Shown: positions 18,613-25,848 of the stretch, one piece after another
Numbering within the stretch: position 1 is the stretch's first letter
How the letters are laid out: every line of letters begins with the position of its first letter
Source of the DNA: Pseudomonadota bacterium
GTDB lineage: Bacteria > Desulfobacterota > Desulfarculia > Desulfarculales > Desulfarculaceae
Length of the DNA stretch: 64,000 bases
NCBI GenBank assembly: GCA_018902755.1
Contig: JAHIQI010000043.1
Coordinates: 29,725-93,724, forward strand
Direction: 5' to 3'
Made by a program: the position numbers and the translations under genes
The notes under the pieces: model-generated
Seen by the model: the letters and a program-made list of their open reading frames with translations, nothing else
The model's database searches: none
What the model was told of the DNA's origin: nothing

Positions 18613-18926
18613 GGCAGCACCCTCACCCTCTCCGGCGAGGCCGGAGCCAGGCCCAGGCGGGCCCCGGCCCGCTCAAGGCGCTCGGGAGAGCGCAGGTTGT
18701 TGAGCTCCACCCGGAGGCGGCGGCCCATCTCCACCAGCTCCACCTGGTTTTGGCGGGCCTGGCTGATCTGGTAGGAGATGCTCAGGCCCTTGACCCCGGT
18801 GTAGAGGTAGAACAAGGCGCAGCCGGTGATGAGGCACAGCACGACGAGGCCCTGGCGCAGGTTGATGACCGCGCCGGTGCGCTGCATGGCCGGGCGGCGG
18901 TTGGCGGCTCGCACGCTAACGTTCAT
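18609..18926 (-). CDS. ftsL: FtsL-like septum protein
   Basis: 105 aa. The ATG at 18926 overlaps the rsmH stop (ATGA). A basic cytoplasmic tail (residues 1-22), one transmembrane helix (about 24-43, LVVLCLITGCALFYLYTG) and a coiled-coil-like heptad region (SYQISQARQNQVELVEMGRRL) ending in SPERLERAGARLGL, the usual FtsL/DivIC layout. Sequence conservation is weak in this family; the call rests on size, topology and position between rsmH and ftsI. Confidence 0.88.
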   Translation of the reverse strand: MNVSVRAANRRPAMQRTGAVINLRQGLVVLCLITGCALFYLYTGVKGLSISYQISQARQNQVELVEMGRRLRVELNNLRSPERLERAGARLGLAPASPERVRVLP

Positions 18927-19867
18927 GCCACCGCCTCCGTGCGCTGTGCCGCCCTCAGGCGGGCCGAGCGGGCCCTGGGGTTGGCGGCCACTTCCTCTTC
19001 GCCGGGGCGGCCCAGCTTGCCCACCTGCTTGAACAGCGGCTTGCGGCCGCAGGCGCACATGGGCAGGTCCGGCGGGCAAGTGCAGGGGTTGGCCCAGGCG
19101 GCCATGGCCTTTTTCACCCGCCGGTCCTCCAGGCTGTGATAGCTCAGGATGGCCAGGCGGCCGCCGGGCTTCATTAGGCGGGGGGCCTGCCCCAGGAAGC
19201 GCTCCAGCATGCCCAGCTCATCGTTCACCGCCAGGCGTAGCGCCTGGAACACCTGGGTGGCCGGGTGCAGGCGGCGCTTGCGGCGCTCGGCCATGGGCAT
19301 GGCCTGCTCCACCACCGCGGCCAGACGGCCGGTGGTGGCGATGGGCTCCTCGGCGCGCGCCTTCACGATGGTCCGGGCGATGCGCTTGGCCAGGGGCTCC
19401 TCGCCCAGACGCTGGAACGCTCGTGCCAGCCCGGCCTCGTCCAGGGTGGCCACCAGCTCGGCGGCGCTGGGGCCTTCCGCGCCCATGCGCATGTCCAGGG
19501 GTTCGTCGCGGCGGAAGGAAAAGCCCCGGCCGTCTTCGTCGAGCTGCATGGAGCTTAGGCCCAGGTCCAGGAGCACCCCGTCGGCCAGGCCTTCGCCCAG
19601 AGTCTTCAGCTCCCGCTCCATGTTGTCGAAGGTTGCCTGCACCAGCTTTATCCGCCCGCTGAATTTTTTGAGCCGCCGCCCGGCCAGCTCCAGGGCCCGT
19701 GGGTCTCGGTCCAGACCCAGCAAGCGCCCGCCCGGCTCGCTGGCCGTGAGTACCGAAGCGGCGTGTCCGCCCGCGCCCAGGGTGCCGTCCACATACAGCC
19801 CCCCCGGCCGCGGAGCCAGGACCTCCACCACCTCGGCCAGCATTACCGGCCGATGGTGTTGGTCCAT
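18923..19867 (-). CDS. rsmH: 16S rRNA (cytosine1402-N4)-methyltransferase
   Basis: 314-aa SAM-dependent methyltransferase (former MraW) modifying C1402 of 16S rRNA. Visible: HRPVMLAEVVEVL at the N-terminus, SAM loop YVDGTLGAGGHAASVL (about 24-39), LLGLDRDPRALELA (about 48), DGVLLDLGLSSMQLD (about 95), and the C-terminal LSYHSLEDRRVKKAM (about 250). A CTCPPDLPMCACG Cys cluster follows. The gene starts 3 bases after mraZ. Confidence 0.98.
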   Translation of the reverse strand: MDQHHRPVMLAEVVEVLAPRPGGLYVDGTLGAGGHAASVLTASEPGGRLLGLDRDPRALELAGRRLKKFSGRIKLVQATFDNMERELKTLGEGLADGVLLDLGLSSMQLDEDGRGFSFRRDEPLDMRMGAEGPSAAELVATLDEAGLARAFQRLGEEPLAKRIARTIVKARAEEPIATTGRLAAVVEQAMPMAERRKRRLHPATQVFQALRLAVNDELGMLERFLGQAPRLMKPGGRLAILSYHSLEDRRVKKAMAAWANPCTCPPDLPMCACGRKPLFKQVGKLGRPGEEEVAANPRARSARLRAAQRTEAVA

Positions 19868-19870
19868 GGC

Positions 19871-20314
19871 CTAGATCCCCAGCTCAGCCATGAAGCTGCT
19901 GAGGTCGCCGAAATTATCTTGGATGCGGGCCCGTTCCTCGTACCAGCGGTCCTTGTTCCAGAGCTCGAAGTTGCTCTGCATGCCCACCAGCATCACCTGG
20001 CCGTCCAGGTCGGCCAACTCGCGCAGGGGAGGAGGTATAAGAACGCGGCCCTGCTTGTCCAGGGTGCATTCGGTGGCGCCGCTGATAAAGTAGCGGCGAA
20101 AGGCCAGCACGCGGGGGTCTACCTGGGACTGGCGGCCGATCTTGTCGGCTATGACCCGCCATTCCTCGTAGGGGTAGGCCACCAGGCAGCGGTCGCTGGT
20201 GGTCACCACAACCCGCTCGTCGCCGTGCTTTTCCTTGAGCACGTCGCGGAAGCGGGCGGGGACTGCCACCCTGCCCTTGGCGTCGATATTGTGTGCCGAC
20301 CAACCCGTAAACAC
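19871..20314 (-). CDS. mraZ: Transcriptional regulator MraZ
   Basis: 147-aa double AbrB-fold DNA-binding protein and repressor of its own dcw operon. The GTG start (20314) follows AAGGAG. Both SpoVT/AbrB-type halves are visible: NIDAKGRVAVPARFRD (about 9-24) and TLDKQGRVLIPPPLRE (about 83-98), each with the conserved DxKGRV pattern. The operator boxes expected for MraZ are found just upstream (20338-20362). Confidence 0.97.
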   Translation of the reverse strand: MFTGWSAHNIDAKGRVAVPARFRDVLKEKHGDERVVVTTSDRCLVAYPYEEWRVIADKIGRQSQVDPRVLAFRRYFISGATECTLDKQGRVLIPPPLRELADLDGQVMLVGMQSNFELWNKDRWYEERARIQDNFGDLSSFMAELGI

Positions 20315-20337
20315 CTTGGCTCCTTCGGAGGGGAGTT

Positions 20338-20381
20338 ACCCACGTTTCCCCACCATTACCCACTTGTGACCACATTACCCA
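20338..20381 (-). promoter_or_regulatory. MraZ-binding boxes (three TGGGN repeats at 10-bp spacing, plus one offset box)
   Basis: On the minus strand TGGGT (20362-20358), TGGGG (20352-20348) and TGGGT (20342-20338) are spaced by exactly 10 bp, the TGGGN-N5 arrangement known for MraZ operators. A fourth TGGGT (20381-20377) is 19 bp further upstream and overlaps the putative -10. The boxes lie between the promoter and the mraZ start, ideal for autorepression of the whole operon. Confidence 0.8.
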
Positions 20382-20401
20382 AGCAAACGGGCGCATGTCA
20401 A
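20374..20401 (-). promoter_or_regulatory. Candidate sigma-70 promoter of the dcw operon
   Basis: On the minus strand TTGACA (20401-20396) is followed after 16 bp by GGTAAT (20379-20374). The -35 is perfect, the -10 matches four of six. The predicted start near 20367 is immediately before the triple MraZ box. Confidence 0.55.
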
Positions 20402-20733
20402 GAAACAAACAAGAAAAATCTGACTTTTCGCCTAGCGGTAAAGGGGCTCTGAAGCAGCCATCCCAAGGCCCGGCCCATGACCAGCCCGCCCCAGGGCGGC
20501 GGGTGTTTGGCCCCCAATTCACGGGGTGAAATCAAAGCAGCCCCAGGAGGGCTTAAAAGCGGCCCCAAAGGGCTCCTCGGCGGCTGCCCAGCGGTGGTGG
20601 GGATGGGTGGGTGGGGGCATGTTTTGGGACACAAGGGAACAGCTCTGCCGTTAAGAGCGCATGAAAATCTTTTACCGGCACAACGCTAGGGAAGCATGGC
20701 CTCGAAGATAGGACATTTTTACAACAATGCATA
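20402..20733. other. Intergenic region between divergent mraZ and HU genes
   Basis: Apart from the dcw promoter and MraZ boxes on the mraZ side and the HU promoter on the other side, no gene is seen. The 20410-20640 part is GC-rich with runs such as GGGTGGGTGGGGG (around 20605). The arm CGTTAAGAGCGC (20649-20660) has an exact inverted copy at 20851-20862. Confidence 0.5.
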
Positions 20734-20763
20734 TTGACGCCCGATAATTCGTGGTGCTATTCT
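20734..20763 (+). promoter_or_regulatory. Candidate promoter of the HU gene
   Basis: TTGACG (20734-20739), 18-bp spacer, TATTCT (20758-20763). The local sequence is AT-richer than its surroundings. This would give a leader of about 180 bases. Confidence 0.45.
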
Positions 20764-20884
20764 GCATTTGCTTTAAGTACGCGTTGGCGTGCAGTTTTAC
20801 GGCGGCAACCAGCATGGTGTCTCCCCAGTCCGCCGAAAACGGGGCCGAGAGCGCTCTTAACGCCACTGGCCTAAAAGGCAAGGG

Positions 20885-20907
20885 CGCCTTTCCAAAGTGG
20901 AAAGGCG
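20885..20907 (+). promoter_or_regulatory. Leader hairpin upstream of HU
   Basis: Perfect 9-bp stem CGCCTTTCC/GGAAAGGCG with a 5-base loop (AAAGT), located about 40 bases before the HU start. It may stabilise the mRNA or regulate translation; no function is known. Confidence 0.35.
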
Positions 20908-20948
20908 ATTGGGGATAAGGACAAACCTCAAAGGACCGAGGAGGAGGC

Positions 20949-21248
20949 ATGGCTAAGAAACCTGCCACCAAGGCGGACATGATCGACAAGATCGCCAAGG
21001 ACGCCGCAATTTCCAAAGTCGCCGCCAAAAAGGCCCTGGAATCCATCGTCGATTTCGCCGTCAAAGAGGTGAAGGTGGGACGCCCGTTCCGGGTAGCCGG
21101 GCTGGGTACCTTCCAGCAGAAGAAGAGCAAGGCGCGCAAGGGTGTGAACCCGGCCACGGGTGAGCCCATCAAGATCAAGGCCAGCAAGCGCATGGTCTTC
21201 AAGCCGAGCTCGGCGGTGAAGCTGCTTCTTAATCCCAAGAAGAAGTAA
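20949..21248 (+). CDS. HU family DNA-binding protein
   Basis: 99-aa nucleoid protein. A GGAGGAGG run directly precedes the ATG. Visible: N-terminal helices (MIDKIAKDAAISKVAAKKALESIVD, in two halves), and the beta-arm signature GLGTFQQKKSKARKGVNP (about 51-68) with the ARxGxNPxTGE consensus, followed by the Lys-rich C-terminus. Single-gene unit between dcw and the next locus; HU rather than IHF is inferred from the arm and length. Confidence 0.95.
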   Translation: MAKKPATKADMIDKIAKDAAISKVAAKKALESIVDFAVKEVKVGRPFRVAGLGTFQQKKSKARKGVNPATGEPIKIKASKRMVFKPSSAVKLLLNPKKK

Positions 21249-21479
21249 GCTATCCACTAGGCGGCAACGCCACTTCAGGCTATCCGGCCGGGACGCCCCC
21301 GGCGCCGGGACCGGAGATGCCAGCTTTTCTTGCGGGTTCGAAGCTTCGCGCCCAAAAGGCGGAGTTTGCCCCTTCCGCTGGACGGCGGATCGGGCGTTTA
21401 TGGCCCCAGCTGAAATCAGCGGGCCAAGGTTTTCTGTGCGCGGAAACCCGCTTGCCGATTTAATGCCGGGCAGGGCGCC

Positions 21480-21989
21480 GTGAGTTCAGTCGATCTCATA
21501 ACCGGCAAACCCCTGTCAGCCAGCGATGACGAGCCGGTGCGCCAAGCCACCGAGGCCCGTCTGCTGGCTATTGGCTATTTCCCCCAAGACATCAGCGTGG
21601 ACGCCACCCGGACCCTGGGCCCGGAGCAAAACTCTTTGCGCGTGCTGGCCGATCTGCTGGTCAACAGCGAAGGCCGCCCCGCCCTGCTACTCCGCTGCGC
21701 CCGAGGCTCCCTGGTCACCAGGGAGAAAGAGGCCGTGGCCACCGCCCGAATCATCGCCCCCACCCTGGTGCCCCTGACCGTGGTCACCAACGGCGACGAC
21801 GCCGAGCTTCTGGAAACCGTGGACGGCCGGGTGCTGGCCACGGGCTTGGCGGCCATCCCCGCCCCGGAGCAGCTGGCCCGGATGCTGGCCCAGCGCCCGC
21901 CCCAGGAGCCCACTCCCCACGAGATCACCCAGGCGGCCAGGGTCTACGCCGCCTACTCCGGTTTCCACTGCGAGGCCTATTGTCGCTAG
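21480..21989 (+). CDS. Type I restriction HsdR_N-like domain protein, nuclease motif lost
   Basis: 169 aa from a GTG. The fold resembles the N-terminal PD-(D/E)XK domain of type I restriction HsdR proteins: strands DISVDATRTLG, LADLLVNSEGRPALLLRCARG and PLTVVTNGDDAELLET. Where an active nuclease has E-x-K, this protein reads RCARG, so the catalytic Glu and Lys are absent, while the following SLVTREKEAVATARII helix and VVTNGDDA strand are kept. Similar stand-alone proteins are common in Desulfobacterota (from memory of the family); no hsdM/hsdS is nearby. Likely a binding or structural role, function unknown. Confidence 0.65.
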   Translation: MSSVDLITGKPLSASDDEPVRQATEARLLAIGYFPQDISVDATRTLGPEQNSLRVLADLLVNSEGRPALLLRCARGSLVTREKEAVATARIIAPTLVPLTVVTNGDDAELLETVDGRVLATGLAAIPAPEQLARMLAQRPPQEPTPHEITQAARVYAAYSGFHCEAYCR

Positions 21990-22069
21990 CCCGGCTGCGC
22001 CAACCAGCAAAGCCAGTTGCCTACGAACTAGTGCCGATAGAATCCTGATCTTGAAGCACCCGAGCCGGT

Positions 22070-22192
22070 CCCGGCGCAGCCAGCCGTCGGCAGACAAGGC
22101 ATCCGGCGAGCGAGGGCCGGAGGCGTAGCAAAGCTACATCGAGGCCGGAGCGAAGCCAGTAACGCCGTATGCCGGTGGCTGGCGCAGCCGGG
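22070..22192 (-). repeat. Dispersed intergenic repeat, copy A
   Basis: 123-bp element related to copies at 25708, 30767 and 58649. On the minus strand it starts right after the TAG of the QueG-like gene, reads GGCTGCGCCAG at one end and GGCTGCGCCGGG at the other, with a small central hairpin GTAGCTTTGCTAC. A 44-base stretch matches copy D at 40 of 44 positions. It lies in a convergent gap. Confidence 0.8.
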
Positions 22193-22888
22193 CTAGCGGC
22201 GCAGGGTCTTTTGCCCCCACGGACAGGCCGAGCTGCAAATGCCGCAGATGTGGCCATCGTGGAAATGTTTGTAGTGGGTCTTTTTGAAAGTATCGCAGGC
22301 CAGGGGGTCCAGGATCTTTTCCCGCTCCAGGCCGAGCCGCCAGACGCCGCCCTTCAGGGCCCCGGCCGGGCAGGCCTCCAGGCAGTCGGTGCAGGTCCCG
22401 CAATAGCTCTTTTCCACCGGCTGGTCCGGGGCCAGCGGGGCGTCGGTGAGCACCGTGCCCAGGCGCAGCCAGGGCCCCAGGCGGCGGTTGATGAGCTGGC
22501 AGTTCTTCCCCACCCAGCCCAGGCCACCGCGGGTGGCCGCGGTCTTGTGAGGGAAGTCGCCCCGGATGTTAACCGGATCGCTACGCACCGAGGAGGGCAC
22601 CGCCCAGGCCCCGCACCCCTCGCCGCGCAGGAAATCCTGCACCTCGGCGCAGATGCGGTCCAGACGTCGGTTGGTGGACTCGTAAAGCTCGGTGTAGGTC
22701 TGGTTGGGCCCCTGTCGGATGGAGGCCATCACCTCGGGGTCCATGGCCAGGGCCAGGGAAACCGCCCGGGGGTAATCACCCAGCCTGGCGGGCACCAGCC
22801 CGGCGAGGTCGGCCACGCCCCAGGCCGCCGCCCCCCGCTCCCGCAACAAACGCTCCACTTGCGCGCGCAATGCTTGATCCGCATCCAT
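22193..22888 (-). CDS. Epoxyqueuosine reductase (QueG)-like 4Fe-4S protein
   Basis: 231 aa with a C-terminal pair of [4Fe-4S] motifs: CGTCTDCLEACPAGAL (about 162-177) and CGICSSACPWG (about 214-224), plus an isolated Cys (LACDTF, about 198). The middle segment KTAATRGGLGWVGKNCQLI (about 114-132) is typical of QueG-like enzymes, which reduce epoxyqueuosine on tRNA using cobalamin. However, the protein is shorter than QueG (usually >300 aa) and lacks the HEAT-like tail, so it may belong to a QueG-related family of unknown substrate. The stop codon directly abuts repeat copy A. Confidence 0.75.
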   Translation of the reverse strand: MDADQALRAQVERLLRERGAAAWGVADLAGLVPARLGDYPRAVSLALAMDPEVMASIRQGPNQTYTELYESTNRRLDRICAEVQDFLRGEGCGAWAVPSSVRSDPVNIRGDFPHKTAATRGGLGWVGKNCQLINRRLGPWLRLGTVLTDAPLAPDQPVEKSYCGTCTDCLEACPAGALKGGVWRLGLEREKILDPLACDTFKKTHYKHFHDGHICGICSSACPWGQKTLRR

Positions 22889-23001
22889 GGTTCCCTCTCC
22901 AGCGATGATGTGCTTTTATTGTAGCAGTATCGCCCTCCGGCTTGCCTTGACCGGCCCGAACCCCTGGGGTAGATTAGCCTTTTCTTGGGGAGCCCGCAGC
23001 C

Positions 23002-23925
23002 ATGGAGTTCGTGGAGCTTAGCGGAAAACAGGCCGCCCAACGTCCCGAGGCCCTGGCTTTGGCCCAGGACGCGCCTTGGGGCCAGGGATGGCCGCCGGGC
23101 CCGGAGCACCGGGTGCTGGCCGACCGGGATTGGTCCTGGCTGGCCGCTTGGCATCCCCTGGCCTTTGACAGCGAGGTGTTCGGCCTGTCCCTGGGCCAGG
23201 TGAGCGCCCTGCTGCACCGCGCCCCCTGGCCCGAGCCCGGCTCCCTGGAGCGGGGCGCGGTCTTCATGAAGCGCCTGGCCGATGACGCCCGCAGGGCGGG
23301 CCTGGCCGGGCTTTTCGCCCGGGTGGCGGAAAAGGACTTCCTGGCCGCCCAGGCCTTGGAGGCCGCCGGAGCCAAGCTGGTGGACGCCAGCGTGGTCTGG
23401 GAGGCCGAGTTGGCCCAGGGCCTAGTGGCCCCGGCCGCGCCCGAGGGTTTCCTGGTGCGCCCGGCCGCCGAGGGCGACGCCCCGGCCCTCATTGCCCTGG
23501 CCGCCAATGCCTTTTGCGACCTGGAGGCCTACGCCGACCGTTTCGCCCTGGACCCTCGCCTGCGCCACGCCTGCGGCGAGCTTTACGGCCGCTGGATGGC
23601 CAACAGCCTGAGCGGACAGCAGGCGGACATGGTGCTCACCTTGGCCGAGGGCGACAAGCCGGTTGGCTTCATCACCCTGAAGCGGGCCAAGGGCGGGGAA
23701 CCGGGATGGGTGGCCTTAAACGCGGTATCGCCGGATAAGCGGGGCCTGGGGCTGTATAATATGCTTTTGGCCCACGGCCTGGCCTGGTTGGCCGGGCAAG
23801 GCGCATCCTCGGCAAAGGTGCGCACCAAATTCAGCCAGCGCGCGGTGATCCGCGCCTGGAGCCGCCTGGGGGCGCGTCCCCTGGCCGGAGATTTCACCTT
23901 CCACCTTTGGTTGGACGAGCTATAG
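23002..23925 (+). CDS. GNAT family N-acetyltransferase (WecD-like)
   Basis: 307 aa. The N-terminal half carries WHPLAFDSEVFGLSLGQ (about 50-66), reminiscent of dTDP-fucosamine acetyltransferase WecD/RffC. The C-terminal half is a GNAT domain with the acceptor/CoA region PVGFITLKRA (about 221) and the acetyl-CoA loop VSPDKRGLGLYNMLL (about 242-256, R/Q-x-x-G-x-G/A pattern). It is followed after 11 bases by a sugar-nucleotide epimerase, supporting a role in amino-sugar modification for surface polysaccharide, which is inference. Confidence 0.75.
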   Translation: MEFVELSGKQAAQRPEALALAQDAPWGQGWPPGPEHRVLADRDWSWLAAWHPLAFDSEVFGLSLGQVSALLHRAPWPEPGSLERGAVFMKRLADDARRAGLAGLFARVAEKDFLAAQALEAAGAKLVDASVVWEAELAQGLVAPAAPEGFLVRPAAEGDAPALIALAANAFCDLEAYADRFALDPRLRHACGELYGRWMANSLSGQQADMVLTLAEGDKPVGFITLKRAKGGEPGWVALNAVSPDKRGLGLYNMLLAHGLAWLAGQGASSAKVRTKFSQRAVIRAWSRLGARPLAGDFTFHLWLDEL

Positions 23926-23936
23926 GAGCTTATAGC

Positions 23937-24896
23937 ATGGCGCGAGTATTGATAACTGGCGGAGCCGGCTCCATTGGATCATATATCTGCGAAGTGATGG
24001 TGCAACGGGGCCACGAGGTAACCGCCCTGGACAACGGGCCCTCCCGCAAGGTTGAGCACCTGTTCGATTCCGGGCGCTTCAAGTTCGTGCAGGACTCGGT
24101 GCTTTCCAAAGACGTGGTGGAGCATCTGGTGGGCCGGACGGATATCGTCATCCACCTGGCGGCCATCGCCGATCCCAAGCGCTACGTCACCGAGCCACTT
24201 AACGTGCTCAACGTGAACCTCAAGGGCACTCTGCATCTGCTGGAGGCCGCGGCCCGTGGCGGCAAGAAGTTCGTCTTCGCCTCCACCAGCGAGGTGTTGG
24301 GCCGCAACCCCAACGTGCCTTGGGACGAAGAGGCCGACCGGGTGCTGGGGCCGCCCTCCATCAACCGCTGGTGCTACTCCACCGGCAAGGCCTTGGTGGA
24401 GCACTACCTCTACGCCTACGGCCAGCAGGAAAAGCTGCCCTTCGTCATCATGCGCTTCTTCAACGTGTACGGCCCCCGCTGCGACGACCTGGGCCAGGGC
24501 CGGGTGATCCCCATCTTCCTGGAGCGCTTCCTGAGCGGCGAGCCGGTGGTGATCCACGGCGACGGCAAGCAGACCCGCTGCTTCACCTACATCGAGGACA
24601 CCGCCGAGGCGGTGGTGGAGCTCTCGCTCAACGACGCCGCCCTGGGCCAGTGCTTCAACGTGGGCAGCAACGTGGAGACCTCCATTCTGGAGCTGGCCCA
24701 GGCCATGAAGCGGGTGGGCGGCTTTAAAAACGAGCTGGTCTTCAAGCCTCACCTGGAGGTGTTCGGCCCCTCCTACGAGGACATCCCCCGGCGCATCCCC
24801 AAGGTGGAGCGCATTGCCAAGGTCATCGGCTGGAAGGCCACCACGCCCCTGGACGAGGGCCTGGCCAGCACCATCGAGTTTTATCGCAAGCCCTAA
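23937..24896 (+). CDS. NAD-dependent epimerase/dehydratase (extended SDR, sugar-nucleotide)
   Basis: 319 aa. I chose ATG 23937, which follows AGGAG and gives the standard MARVLITGGAGSIGSYI start. Visible: NAD-binding GGAGSIGS (about 8-15), DNGPSR acidic end of beta-2 (about 32), the catalytic YSTGKALVEHY (about 150, Y-x3-K), FFNVYGPRCDD (about 178) and a DTAEAVVELSL loop. Such enzymes act as UDP-glucose 4-epimerases, UDP-glucuronate decarboxylases or related; motif detail does not settle the substrate. Confidence 0.85.
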   Translation: MARVLITGGAGSIGSYICEVMVQRGHEVTALDNGPSRKVEHLFDSGRFKFVQDSVLSKDVVEHLVGRTDIVIHLAAIADPKRYVTEPLNVLNVNLKGTLHLLEAAARGGKKFVFASTSEVLGRNPNVPWDEEADRVLGPPSINRWCYSTGKALVEHYLYAYGQQEKLPFVIMRFFNVYGPRCDDLGQGRVIPIFLERFLSGEPVVIHGDGKQTRCFTYIEDTAEAVVELSLNDAALGQCFNVGSNVETSILELAQAMKRVGGFKNELVFKPHLEVFGPSYEDIPRRIPKVERIAKVIGWKATTPLDEGLASTIEFYRKP

Positions 24897-24910
24897 ACGA
24901 GGGAAGACGC

Positions 24911-25507
24911 ATGCTCGATTGCAAGGGATTGGCTTGTCCGCAGCCAGTGATGCGGACCAAGGACCTGTTGGAAAAAGAGGTCCCGGAGACGGTTCAGGTC
25001 CTGGTGGACAACCAGGCCGCCGGCCAGAACGTGCAGCGCTTTTTGCAGTCCCAGGGCTATGAGGCCGAGGTGGCCGCCCAGGGCGGCGACTTTGTCATCA
25101 GCGGCCGCCGCGACCCCGGCAAGGCCGTCCAGGCCCCGCCGCCGGACATCTACACCTGCTCCCCGGAGGATGCCCGAGTGCTGGTCTTCGTGCGCTCGGA
25201 CACCCTGGGGCGCGGCGACGACAAGCTGGGCGCGGGCCTGATGAAGAACTTCCTGCTCACCCTCAAGGAGATGGGGCCGTCCCTGTGGCGGATTCTGTTC
25301 CTCAACTCCGGGGTCAAGCTCTGCTGCGAAGGCTCCGAGAGCCTGCCCGCCCTGCAAGAGCTGGTGGACAGCGGAGTGAGCATCCTGGTCTGCGGCACCT
25401 GCCTGGACTTCTACGGCCTGCTGGAGCAGAAGAAGGTGGGCGATACCACCAATATGCTCGACATCGTCACCTCCCTGCAGGTGGCGGGCAAGGTGGTCAC
25501 GGTCTAG
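24911..25507 (+). CDS. yedF: YedF-type sulfurtransferase-like selenium metabolism protein
   Basis: 198 aa. The N-terminal TusA domain begins MLDCKGLACPQPVMRTK with the CPxP motif (about 9-12). A linker leads to a DsrE-like domain (about 92-198) with FVRSDTLGRGDDKLGAGLMKNFL and an NSGVKLCCEGSESL segment (about 134), then VCGTCLDFYGL. This TusA-DsrE fusion is the form often found with selD and selenium genes in anaerobes. It is the last gene of an apparent operon with the epimerase; selD lies 24 kb away. Confidence 0.88.
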   Translation: MLDCKGLACPQPVMRTKDLLEKEVPETVQVLVDNQAAGQNVQRFLQSQGYEAEVAAQGGDFVISGRRDPGKAVQAPPPDIYTCSPEDARVLVFVRSDTLGRGDDKLGAGLMKNFLLTLKEMGPSLWRILFLNSGVKLCCEGSESLPALQELVDSGVSILVCGTCLDFYGLLEQKKVGDTTNMLDIVTSLQVAGKVVTV

Positions 25508-25525
25508 AAGCCCCCTCCTCTCCCC

Positions 25526-25548
25526 TGGCGCAAACGCCATCCTTTTTT
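25526..25548 (+). terminator. Intrinsic terminator after yedF
   Basis: Stem TGGCG/CGCCA with loop CAAA, then TCC and six T residues, starting 19 bases after the yedF stop codon. The stem is short, so efficiency may be modest. Confidence 0.6.
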
Positions 25549-25707
25549 GTCTCGGTACATAGTAAATCCCGATAAAAAATACTTTGACCCATAGGCTTTG
25601 TAAACAAAGCTTCGCCTTCTCGCGTCAAGAGTTTTGCAGGAAAGCATTGGCGTCCGGTGAGTGGCCTGAGCCTGGTTAGGGGGCCGGTGGGTTAGTTAGT
25701 GAGCCCA
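25549..25707. other. Convergent intergenic region with two further hairpins
   Basis: No gene is seen. It contains GCTTTG-TAAA-CAAAGC (about 25594-25609) and a stronger hairpin GCCGGTGGG / CCCACCGGC (25683-25691 / 25704-25712) with a 12-base loop. The latter's right arm runs into repeat copy B. Confidence 0.5.
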
Positions 25708-25826
25708 CCGGCACAGCCAGGCGCCGCAGGGCAAGGCGGCAGGCGAACGAGGGGCAGGCGTAGTATACCTACGCCGAGGACCGAACGACGCCGACAACGC
25801 AGCCATGTGGGGCCTGGCGAAGCCGG
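25708..25826 (-). repeat. Dispersed intergenic repeat, copy B
   Basis: 119-bp member of the family also found at 22070, 30767 and 58649. Read on the minus strand it begins GGCTTCGCCAGG, 22 bases after the methyltransferase stop, and ends CCTGGCTGTGCCGG. The centre has CGTAGGTATACTACG. It is the most diverged copy internally but keeps the ends and centre. Confidence 0.75.
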
Positions 25827-25848
25827 CTACGTGGCAGTAGAGGACTGG

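Noticed and set aside
16918..18774. Long open frame on the + strand opposite ftsI
   Set aside because: Same GC-rich shadow effect; the ftsI frame has all three catalytic motifs.
20338..20381. Short CRISPR-like repeat series
   Set aside because: Repeats are only five bases at 10-bp spacing and match the MraZ operator pattern; no spacers.
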